Positions 57,151-64,000 of a DNA stretch of 64,000 bases are shown here, piece by piece. Source of the stretch: Oscillospiraceae bacterium (GTDB taxonomy: Bacteria > Bacillota > Clostridia > Oscillospirales > Oscillospiraceae); NCBI GenBank assembly GCA_017519975.1, contig JAFWRM010000001.1, positions 1 through 64,000 on the forward strand. The letters run 5' to 3'. The notes under the pieces are model-generated. The model made no database searches, had not been told where the DNA came from, and saw nothing but the letters and a program-made list of their open reading frames with translations. How positions within the stretch are numbered: position 1 is the stretch's first letter; each line of letters starts with the position of its first letter. Both the position numbers and the translations under genes were made by a program.

Positions 57151-58053
57151 ATGTTCGATATCTCCAATACCGGCCTGCAAAAGGGCTGTCTGGACGGCGA
57201 GGTCGCCGTCGTCACCGGCTCCACAAGCAACGTGGGCAAGGGCTTCGCCCAGGCGCTGGCGTGGGCCGGTGCAAAGGTCGTCGTCACCGGGCGCAATGAA
57301 AAGCGCGGTGCCGAAGTGGCCGACGCCATCAATGCCGACAATGGCCCGGATACCGCCATCTTCGTGAAAGCGGACGTTTCCTCCGCGGAGGATATCGCCA
57401 ATCTGAAGGAAAAGGCCATTGAGAAGTTCGGCAAGGTGGACATCCTGATCAACAACGCCATGGATCTTTCTCTCAACGGACCGATCCTGGGTTCTCCCGT
57501 GGAGGAACTGGACCGTGCGTACGCCATCTCCGCCCACGCCGTCATGCTGGCCATCAACGCCTTCGTTCCGGACATGGTCAGCCGCGGCCACGGTACCGTG
57601 ACCTTCTCCACCACCCAGTATCACTATATTCCCGGCATGCTGGGCGGCAGCATCTACTGCGCCAGCAAGGCTGCGGCGACCTCCGCGGTCATGAGCCTTT
57701 CCAACGAGATCCGGGATACGGGCGTGAACGTGTTCTGCTTTGCCCCCGCGGGCGTCGGTCAGATCAATCCCGATTCCCAGAAGGAGATCACCGATGACAT
57801 GCTGGCCATGCGGATGCCCGGCTTCCCCGGTCTGATCCCTGCGGACGTCTCCGGCGCCGCCATGGTGTGGATGATCCTCCACGGCGATGAGATGCGCGGT
57901 ACGGGCGTGAACGTGAGTGACGTGCTGATCGCCATGGATTACCCCTTCCCCTGCCCGGAAACGGTACGGAACTATCCCAAGCACTACGCCGGTGATATGG
58001 AACTGACCCTGTTCCAGCTGTACATGGGCCACGACTTCCCCGAAAAGCAATAA
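57151..58053 (+). CDS. Short-chain dehydrogenase/reductase, 300 residues
   Basis: A classical SDR with a longer C-terminus than usual. The cofactor loop is TGSTSNVGKGF (Asn in place of the usual Gly-Ile), INNAMDL stands for NNAG, and YCASK is the catalytic YxxxK. The C-terminal 50 residues (ETVRNYPKHYAG...) are not shared with ordinary SDRs. AAAGGAGG site. It has its own promoter and is monocistronic; the substrate is unknown. Confidence 0.88.
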   Translation: MFDISNTGLQKGCLDGEVAVVTGSTSNVGKGFAQALAWAGAKVVVTGRNEKRGAEVADAINADNGPDTAIFVKADVSSAEDIANLKEKAIEKFGKVDILINNAMDLSLNGPILGSPVEELDRAYAISAHAVMLAINAFVPDMVSRGHGTVTFSTTQYHYIPGMLGGSIYCASKAAATSAVMSLSNEIRDTGVNVFCFAPAGVGQINPDSQKEITDDMLAMRMPGFPGLIPADVSGAAMVWMILHGDEMRGTGVNVSDVLIAMDYPFPCPETVRNYPKHYAGDMELTLFQLYMGHDFPEKQ

Positions 58054-58084
58054 CGCAGGAGCGATCATGCCCCTCGGTCCGGTC

Positions 58085-58117
58085 GGAAACGTCCCGTTCC
58101 GCGGGGCGTTTCCTTTC
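58085..58117 (+). terminator. Terminator of the 300-residue SDR gene
   Basis: An 11-bp stem with one G-T pair (58085-58095 with 58103-58113) followed by TTTC. Confidence 0.6.
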
Positions 58118-58128
58118 GCCGGTTTTCA

Positions 58129-58157
58129 TTGAAAAGCAACAATGGATGTGGTATGGT
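58129..58157 (+). promoter_or_regulatory. Promoter of ktrBA
   Basis: TTGAAA (58129-58134), 17-base spacer and TATGGT (58152-58157). Confidence 0.6.
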
Positions 58158-58175
58158 GGTGGGCGGTGAGACGAT

Positions 58176-59510
58176 ATGCTTAGAAAACAGCGTCTGACCC
58201 ATGTGCAGATCATTGCGCTGGGTTTTTTTCTCATGATCATAGCGGGCACGATCCTGCTCATGCTTCCGTGGGCTTCCCGTTCGGGCACAAGCGCCGGATT
58301 GCTGACCAGCCTGTTCACCGCTACCTCCGCCTCCTGTGTGACCGGGCTGGTGGTACAGGACACGTTTCTCCACTGGTCCGTTTTTGGACAGGTCGTGATC
58401 CTGATCCTGATTCAGATCGGCGGCCTTGGCTTCATGACGATCGCCACGTTCTTCTTCCTTTTCATGCGGAGGAAAATGGGTCTGCGCAACCGGGAGGTCC
58501 TGAGCGAGAGCATCAATGTTTCCCGTGTCGGTGAGATCCAGGGGCTTGCCCGAAAGATCCTTGTCGGGACCGCGGCGTTTGAAATCATCGGAGCTGCCGT
58601 TCTGGCGATCCGCTTCATTCCCATGTACGGTCCTGCAAAGGGCCTGTGGTTTTCCGTTTTTCATTCCGTTTCCGCCTTCTGCAATGCCGGTTTTGACCTG
58701 ATGGGCGGCAGCGGCGCCTATGCCTCCATGACGTCTTTTTCCGGTGATGCGCTCGTGACCGTCACGCTGATCGTACTCATCCTGATGGGCGGGCTGGGCT
58801 TTGTCGTCTGGGCCGATCTCGCAGAAAAGCGCCTGCGCTTCCGCCGGTGGCGCCTGCAGACAAAAGTCGTTCTTTCCGCCAGCGCTCTTCTCGTACTGAT
58901 CCCGGCGGTTCTGTTTTATCTGATGGAGCAGAACGTGTCCGGAGCCGGACGGAGTGCCGGCGAACAGATCCTGTGCGCGCTGTTCAACTCCGTCACCCCC
59001 CGCACCGCCGGCATGAGTACCGTAGATCTGGGCACGCTGTCCGACGGCAGCAAGCTTCTGACGGCCATTCTCATGTTCATCGGCGGCTGCCCCGGTTCCA
59101 CCGCCGGCGGCGTCAAGACCGTGACGTTCGTCGTCGCTCTGGGCTTTCTGATCGCTCGTTTCCGCGGTGCCTCCTACGTCGGCATGTTCGGCCGCAGAGT
59201 CCCGGATGATGCGGTGGCCAAGGCGTTTACCGTGATCGGCTTCAACCTGATTCTCGGCCTCATCGGGACGCTGATCATCACCGCCTCCGGCTTCAGCCTG
59301 TCGGACGCCATGCTGGAGGCCTTTTCTGCCATCGGTACGGTCGGCCTTTCCACCGGCATCACCCGTCAGCTGGGTACGATATGCCGGATCGTTCTGATTT
59401 TCATGATGTACTGCGGCAGACTGGGGAGCGTTTCCTTTGCTACCGCGCTGCTGGAGCAGCGTTCCCGGCCGCCCGTGTCGTCTCCCGCGGAAGAATTACT
59501 CATCGGTTAA
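58176..59510 (+). CDS. ktrB: Potassium uptake channel subunit (KtrB/TrkH family)
   Basis: A 444-residue membrane protein with four M1-P-M2 repeats. The selectivity-filter segments are seen as TATSASCVTGL, SVSAFCNAGFDL, NSVTPRTAGMS and SAIGTVGLSTGI. The size and lack of extra helices fit KtrB better than TrkH. It works with the cytosolic RCK ring encoded next, after 15 bases. Confidence 0.94.
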   Translation: MLRKQRLTHVQIIALGFFLMIIAGTILLMLPWASRSGTSAGLLTSLFTATSASCVTGLVVQDTFLHWSVFGQVVILILIQIGGLGFMTIATFFFLFMRRKMGLRNREVLSESINVSRVGEIQGLARKILVGTAAFEIIGAAVLAIRFIPMYGPAKGLWFSVFHSVSAFCNAGFDLMGGSGAYASMTSFSGDALVTVTLIVLILMGGLGFVVWADLAEKRLRFRRWRLQTKVVLSASALLVLIPAVLFYLMEQNVSGAGRSAGEQILCALFNSVTPRTAGMSTVDLGTLSDGSKLLTAILMFIGGCPGSTAGGVKTVTFVVALGFLIARFRGASYVGMFGRRVPDDAVAKAFTVIGFNLILGLIGTLIITASGFSLSDAMLEAFSAIGTVGLSTGITRQLGTICRIVLIFMMYCGRLGSVSFATALLEQRSRPPVSSPAEELLIG

Positions 59511-59525
59511 AGGAGAGTGTGTTCA

Positions 59526-60167
59526 ATGAAATCCTTTCTGATCGTCGGTCTGGGATCCTTCGGGCATCATCTCTGCAGGGCCATGGCCCGATACAAGTGT
59601 GAACTCATGATCGCGGACAAGAGTTCTGAAAATCTGGAGGATCTGCTTCCCTACGCCGTCAGCGCCAAGGTGGGCGACTGCACGAACCCGGAGGTCCTGC
59701 GCTCCTTCGGCATTCCCGAATTCGACGCCTGCTTCGTGTGCGTGGGCAATAATTTTCAGGAGAGCCTCGAGATCACCAGTCTGCTGAAGGAACTTGGCGC
59801 GAAAAAGGTTTTCAGCAAAGCGGATGAGGATGTACAGGCGAAGTTCCTTCTGCGAAACGGCGCCGATCACGTCATTTATCCTGAGCTGTCCGCCGCCGAG
59901 CAGATCGCCGTCAGCGAGAGCTCCGACAACATTTTCAACTGCGTCGAACTGACCAGTGAGCACAAGATCTATGAGATCAATGTTCTTCCCTCGTGGATTG
60001 GCAGGAACATGATCGAACTGAAGATCCGCTCAAAATACAATCTTTCGGTCCTGGCCATCCGCCGGGGCAGCGATCTGATGGTTCTCCCCTCTCCCGACAC
60101 CTGTTTTGAGCAGGGCGACCATCTGATGGTGCTGGGTCACATCCGGGATATAGAAAAGGTGACCTGA
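59526..60167 (+). CDS. ktrA: Potassium uptake regulatory subunit (KtrA, RCK)
   Basis: A 213-residue RCK protein. The N-terminal Rossmann domain holds GLGSFGHH and the nucleotide-binding Asp in MIADKSS; the C-terminal RCK_C domain covers about 135-213. It senses ATP/ADP (and in relatives c-di-AMP) and gates KtrB. GGAGAGTG site. The next gene follows after 32 bases. Confidence 0.93.
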   Translation: MKSFLIVGLGSFGHHLCRAMARYKCELMIADKSSENLEDLLPYAVSAKVGDCTNPEVLRSFGIPEFDACFVCVGNNFQESLEITSLLKELGAKKVFSKADEDVQAKFLLRNGADHVIYPELSAAEQIAVSESSDNIFNCVELTSEHKIYEINVLPSWIGRNMIELKIRSKYNLSVLAIRRGSDLMVLPSPDTCFEQGDHLMVLGHIRDIEKVT

Positions 60168-60199
60168 GGTCCGCAATACAGAAGAAGAGAGGGCTCGCG

Positions 60200-60841
60200 A
60201 TGAAACAGACGATTGAACTGAGATCCGCCGGTCTCATCCTGCGTCAGTCGGAACATGGAGACGCCTCCGGTCTTCCCGAGGAATACGCCCCCTCCGGCGG
60301 TGGAGAATGGGCGTCCGTCTGGGAGATCACTGACGGGACGCGCACCGACCATGCACGCTTCTGCGGCGAACCGCAGGGCGGCGTAACGGAACTGGATATC
60401 ACGCTCTCCTCCCTCGGGGCGGAAAAGGCCGCTCTGGCCGCCTCCGCTCTGGCTGGCGAAGCGCTGAAGCATCGTGGGCTGAACACGGTACGCATCTATC
60501 CGGCTTCGGATACGGAGGCCTTTCTGAAGGCCGCCCATGAAGCCGGGCTGACCACCGCCTCCAACGGCATGGCCGTAAAGGACCGTGCCCCCTCACCCTG
60601 GACGTACGTGATGATGTGCGTCGGCATCGTGGCCGGCGCCGTCGTCGGCTTTGCCTGGAAGGGCAAGCTCTGGGCCATCGTCATCGGTTTTCTCCTGTTC
60701 GGCCTTCTCGGTTCCATGATGGACATGCGGGTACGTCTGAAGCGTTACCGGATGGCCAGAAGCTCCCGCCCCTTCCGGATCGCCAAAGTGCCTGACGCTC
60801 CCGCCCCCGTCCCGGACAAGAATGACACGGGCAAAACATGA
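60200..60841 (+). CDS. Small membrane protein with N-terminal acetyltransferase-like region
   Basis: A 213-residue protein. The first 120 residues (ELDITLSSLGAEKAALAASALAGEALKHRG style segments) resemble part of a GNAT fold without a clear acetyl-CoA loop. Two membrane helices (about 133-152 and 157-174) and a basic cytosolic tail follow. It is in the same direction as ktrBA, so it may belong to that operon. I cannot assign a function. Confidence 0.65.
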   Translation: MKQTIELRSAGLILRQSEHGDASGLPEEYAPSGGGEWASVWEITDGTRTDHARFCGEPQGGVTELDITLSSLGAEKAALAASALAGEALKHRGLNTVRIYPASDTEAFLKAAHEAGLTTASNGMAVKDRAPSPWTYVMMCVGIVAGAVVGFAWKGKLWAIVIGFLLFGLLGSMMDMRVRLKRYRMARSSRPFRIAKVPDAPAPVPDKNDTGKT

Positions 60842-60882
60842 CCGTCCCTCCCTTTTCTCGCTTTTCTGATGTCCGATGCAGA

Positions 60883-60918
60883 ACGGCCCCCGCCGGATGG
60901 CGGGGGCCGTTTTCTCTC
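60883..60918 (+). terminator. Terminator of the ktrBA region
   Basis: A 12-bp perfect stem (60883-60894 with 60899-60910), GGAT loop, followed by TTTCTCTC. It lies between convergent units. Confidence 0.8.
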
Positions 60919-60929
60919 ATCATGTATGG

Positions 60930-61955
60930 TCAGACGGGATCGCTCTTCTGTCCTTTCTCTTCTCTGTCCAGTTCCAGCCGGCTTCCGGAGCCCGCGACGG
61001 CGGGCAGGCCGTATTCCGCCCGCATCAACTCCGCAAGATGCAGCAGTTCCGCCTCCCATACTTCTCGCTCCGGGGTCGGATAATCCTCGAAGGGATACTG
61101 CCGTCGGAGGGACTCATACTTTTCAGTTCCCATCCGGCGGTAGGGCAGCAGCTGCCAGGCGACGATGTTTCCCTTCAGCTCATCCCGAAGGAACGCGCCG
61201 GTGCGGCGGATGTTCTCCTCATCGCTGTTGTAGCCGTGGACGACCGGCGTGCGGATCACCAGTTTCGTCCCCAGTTCGAAAGCTCTCCGGATATTGGCCA
61301 GGATCTGCCGGTTGCTCTGACCAGTCAGGGTCTCGTGCGTGGTCGGATCCATATGCTTGATGTCCGTGATCAGCAGGTCCACATAGGGCAGCACGGCCTC
61401 CATGTGCTCCATCGGTACGCACAGGGCGGATTCCACACAGGTGTTGATTCCTTCCTCACGGCAGGCCTGCAGCAGCATGCGCACAAATTCCCACTGCACC
61501 AGTGCTTCCCCTCCGTTCAGAGTCACTCCTCCGCCGGTACGGCGGTAAAAGCTTTCGTCAGCCCGTATCACGGCCATCAGCTCTTCGATGGTCTTATCCT
61601 CGCCCCAGCTCTTTATGGCGTGATTCGGGCACACGTCGGCACAGCGCATGCAGCCCACGCATTTTGTTCCGTCCGTGACGGCAATGAGCCCCTCGCTGTC
61701 AAATACGAGAGGCGCCCCGCCCTGAGAGCACGCCCGTATGCACCAGCCGCATTTGTCCTTCGTCATGCATTTGGAAGGGTAGAATCCCAGTTCCCGCCCC
61801 GGGCGGATGGTCTCCGGATTGGAGCACCACAGGCAGTGCATGGTGCATCCCTTGAAGAATATCTCCGTCCGAATGCCCGGTCCGTCATGAATGGTATAGC
61901 GCTGGATATTGGTTACGCGGCCGACCGGCCGCCCCTCCTTGTCGTGGTAAAGCAT
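60930..61955 (-). CDS. Glycyl radical enzyme activating enzyme (radical SAM)
   Basis: A 341-residue radical SAM activase that installs the glycyl radical on the enzyme encoded upstream. The SAM cluster motif is C-x3-C-x2-C in GCTMHCLWCSNP. An inserted two-cluster ferredoxin domain follows (CMTKDKCGWCIRAC and CVGCMRCADVCP, about 50-105), as in activases of decarboxylases and dehydratases but not of pyruvate formate-lyase. GGVTLNGGEALVQ is the SAM-binding stretch. AAGGAG lies eight bases before the start. Confidence 0.94.
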   Translation of the reverse strand: MLYHDKEGRPVGRVTNIQRYTIHDGPGIRTEIFFKGCTMHCLWCSNPETIRPGRELGFYPSKCMTKDKCGWCIRACSQGGAPLVFDSEGLIAVTDGTKCVGCMRCADVCPNHAIKSWGEDKTIEELMAVIRADESFYRRTGGGVTLNGGEALVQWEFVRMLLQACREEGINTCVESALCVPMEHMEAVLPYVDLLITDIKHMDPTTHETLTGQSNRQILANIRRAFELGTKLVIRTPVVHGYNSDEENIRRTGAFLRDELKGNIVAWQLLPYRRMGTEKYESLRRQYPFEDYPTPEREVWEAELLHLAELMRAEYGLPAVAGSGSRLELDREEKGQKSDPV

Positions 61956-61973
61956 GTGATGACTCCTTATCGA

Positions 61974-62006
61974 AAAGCCCTGCGGCGTCGAAGTCTGCAG
62001 GGCTTT
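61974..62006 (-). terminator. Hairpin between the glycyl radical enzyme and its activase
   Basis: A 10-bp perfect stem AAAGCCCTGC/GCAGGGCTTT (61974-61983 with 61997-62006) and TTTTC on the minus strand. As an intercistronic attenuator it would make the activase less abundant than its enzyme. Confidence 0.65.
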
Positions 62007-62019
62007 CCTTTCTGTTCAT

Positions 62020-64000
62020 TCAGTCGAAACTGAGAGACGTACGCCCGATGATGTCATCCTGCAGCGCGCGGTTCAGCTCAACGAAGTAGGCGCTGTAGCC
62101 GGCTACGCGCACCAGCAGATCCCTATAATCCTCCGGATGCTTCTGCGCGGCCAGGAGTGTCTCCTGATTGGCCACGGTAAACTGACTGTGCATGCCCTTG
62201 CGCCGGATGTACTCATCCATCAGCGCGATGAAATTATCGCGGCCTGTCTCTCCCACCAGCGTATTGGGGGAGAATTTCCAGTTCAGCAGCGTTCCGTTGG
62301 TAGCGCGGGCGTGATCCAGCTTGGTCACGGATTTGCAGATGGCTGACGGTCCGTTTACGTCGTGACTGCAGCACTTCGTATGCACCGCTCCCATGCAGTC
62401 GGACACCGGCTCGAAGGCCTTGCGGCCGTCGATGCTTGCCCACTGATTCTGCCCGTGCGCCACGTTCACGGTCACGGAATAGGCGCCCGGCTGGAAGAAT
62501 CCGCCGTGGGCGTTCTTTCTATGCTCGATGTGTCTGCACCAGGTATCCATCGCGAACCTGGTCAGGCGGTCGGCATAGTCATCGTCGTTTCCGTAGTGAT
62601 GCACCCGATCGGAGTTCACATAGGCGTACAGGGCCTCGTAGCCCTCCCAGTTCGCTTTTACGGCGTCCAGCAGTTCCTTCCCGGTGACCATCTTCTCATC
62701 GAACACCAGCTGCTTTATGGTGCTCAGTCCGTCTCCCGCGGTCCCGATCCCCACGCCCTGCGGGCCTGTGAAGTTATATTTGGTGCCTCCCATGGTCACG
62801 TCCGTGCCATTTTCGACGCAGCAGTCCATCAGGATGGACAGGAACGGCAGCGGACGTACGGCCTGATGAGCCAGATCCACCGCGTTGAGCAGTGCCACCT
62901 GACGGTCACACCAGTAGGCCATCTGACGATCGTAGGCCTCCAGCACCTCGTCGAAGGTCTTCATCGTTTCAAGGCTGCCGGTGGCCAGACCAAGCCTTTT
63001 CCCCGCGCCGGCACACTGTGCCCAGCGGGGGCATTCACGGGTGCAGTGATAACAATACCCGTCGTTGACGGCCAGTTCCAGCACCCGGGCGATGTTCATG
63101 TGCCCGCAGTCTTTCCATCCGTAGCTCTTGCCGGAAACGTCCGGCTCCACGCACCCTACCACCTGGTAATTTCTGGCGTCGGTCAGATCCACATGGCTTG
63201 TCAGCATGCTGGGAATGGCCACGTCGTCGTTGAATATCTTGGGCTCTCCCGTTCCCAGCCGGATCACATTGGCCGTTTTTACTTTCAGTTCCCACGGCGT
63301 GTCCGCGTGCATGCGGACAGCCAGCCATGGACAGGGCAGCCGTGTGTGCACGTGAGCGTCCAGCACCATGAAGGTCAGATCGTTGGTGGAATCGAAGCCC
63401 TGTTCGTCCACCCCTCCCACCGTCAGCGCCGGTCCGCCGATGCCGCCGTTGCCGAAGGTCTTGATCAGCACATGGTTGCGCAGCTTGTTCAGATCCCATA
63501 TCTTGATGAAAAAGTTTTCGATCAGTTCCTGCATCTGCTCACGGGTAGCTTCCCCGCTTTCCAGATCGCGCAGGTAATAAGGGTACATGTACCGGTCGAA
63601 CCGGCCGTAGGAGATTGAGTGTCCGTTGCACTCCATGTGGATCATGCAGTTGGCGAGATTCACCAGCTGGAGAGCCTGCCAGAAGGTCTGAGGCGGCTGT
63701 ACGGAGATGACCCGAAGGTTCTCCGCCATTTTCCTCAGCTCCGCCGTCCTTGTTTCGTCCTTCTCTCCGTCCGCCGTCCGCTCCGCCAGTTCGGCATAGC
63801 GCAGCACGTGCCGGATAGCCGCCTCACAGGTGATGTGGGCCGCCTTCAGGAAGGTCCTTTTCCTTAGGGCATCCGGATCTGCGGGATTCAGTCCCTCCTC
63901 CGTGCTCTCGATCAGGCGCAGGATGCCGCCGAAACCGAGGCGGAACAGCCGCTCATAGTCCAGGCCGAGATGGCCGGCCCCGCAGAAGATGTAGGCGTCG
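62020..64000 (-). CDS. Glycyl radical enzyme, N-terminus beyond the window
   Basis: About 660 C-terminal residues are present; the frame runs to the right edge. The glycyl radical loop is VRVAGYSAYF, with the radical Gly codon at 62100-62098. The thiyl Cys and its base Glu are in VVGCVEP (Cys codon 63153-63151), the pattern of dehydratases, choline lyase and isethionate lyase-type enzymes, whereas pyruvate formate-lyase has two adjacent Cys. The neighbourhood GCVEPDVSGKSYGWKD does not let me fix the substrate. It acts with the downstream activase. Confidence 0.93.
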   Translation of the reverse strand, partial: DAYIFCGAGHLGLDYERLFRLGFGGILRLIESTEEGLNPADPDALRKRTFLKAAHITCEAAIRHVLRYAELAERTADGEKDETRTAELRKMAENLRVISVQPPQTFWQALQLVNLANCMIHMECNGHSISYGRFDRYMYPYYLRDLESGEATREQMQELIENFFIKIWDLNKLRNHVLIKTFGNGGIGGPALTVGGVDEQGFDSTNDLTFMVLDAHVHTRLPCPWLAVRMHADTPWELKVKTANVIRLGTGEPKIFNDDVAIPSMLTSHVDLTDARNYQVVGCVEPDVSGKSYGWKDCGHMNIARVLELAVNDGYCYHCTRECPRWAQCAGAGKRLGLATGSLETMKTFDEVLEAYDRQMAYWCDRQVALLNAVDLAHQAVRPLPFLSILMDCCVENGTDVTMGGTKYNFTGPQGVGIGTAGDGLSTIKQLVFDEKMVTGKELLDAVKANWEGYEALYAYVNSDRVHHYGNDDDYADRLTRFAMDTWCRHIEHRKNAHGGFFQPGAYSVTVNVAHGQNQWASIDGRKAFEPVSDCMGAVHTKCCSHDVNGPSAICKSVTKLDHARATNGTLLNWKFSPNTLVGETGRDNFIALMDEYIRRKGMHSQFTVANQETLLAAQKHPEDYRDLLVRVAGYSAYFVELNRALQDDIIGRTSLSFD

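Noticed and set aside
1-64000. CRISPR arrays, prophage or insertion sequences
   Set aside because: I found no regularly spaced repeats, integrase, transposase or terminal inverted repeats.

Overview
The window looks like a chromosomal segment from a GC-rich, strictly anaerobic member of the Clostridia, probably a gut-type lineage. The evidence is a T-box riboswitch ahead of pheST, sigma-A promoters with TTGACA/TATAAT boxes, strong AGGAGG ribosome binding sites, and oxygen-sensitive enzymes: a selenocysteine formate dehydrogenase, an aldehyde:ferredoxin oxidoreductase family protein and a glycyl radical enzyme. Genes are dense, on both strands, and most transcription units end at clear hairpin terminators. 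I saw no phage, insertion sequence or CRISPR array. The right edge cuts the glycyl radical enzyme gene. A pair of strong promoters fires off the left edge.

Layout. 1-4.3 kb: outward tandem promoters, the T-box and pheST. 4.4-7.2 kb: a metal-export island (P-type ATPase, separate HMA protein, SmtB/CadC-type repressor, two copies of its operator). 7.2-12 kb: a hydrolase, a CbbX-like AAA+ protein, and a dus-ECF sigma-anti-sigma operon. 12-23.4 kb: a selenium region, with the synthesis machinery (fdhA, selC, selA, selB, all leftward) next to a likely selenium uptake and carrier set (YedE-like membrane protein, TusA-like protein, DUF3343 protein, SelD rightward; cysteine desulfurase and LysR regulator leftward). 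23.4-28.3 kb: a ferredoxin/AOR/short-chain dehydrogenase operon with a divergent MFS transporter. 28.4-31.2 kb: a HAD phosphatase and a pair resembling serine palmitoyltransferase plus ketosphinganine reductase. 31.4-38.5 kb: trmB, guaB, sirtuin, lepA, secG, tatD. 38.6-42 kb: a Gld-type ABC system behind TTCACA direct repeats. 42-47.6 kb: rpsO, a frameshifted pnp, an M16 peptidase, tadA, a degenerate shikimate-kinase-like protein and an orphan protein. 47.6-52 kb: a thioesterase, a dockerin-bearing glucosaminidase and a membrane-anchored phosphodiesterase-like protein. 52-60.9 kb: an Old-Yellow-Enzyme-type reductase, a YtrA-like GntR/ABC operon, an SDR, ktrBA and a small membrane protein. 60.9-64 kb: a glycyl radical enzyme and its activase.

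How it fits together. The most coherent system is selenium: uptake and carriage (YedE, TusA-like, DUF3343, desulfurase), activation (SelD), charging and decoding (SelA, tRNA-Sec, SelB) and a client (FdhA, with an in-frame TGA and a matching SECIS hairpin) lie within about 11 kb. The most unexpected pairing is the sphingoid-base-like pair at 29.2-31.2 kb. The most important caution is the one-base frameshift in pnp, which may be an assembly error.
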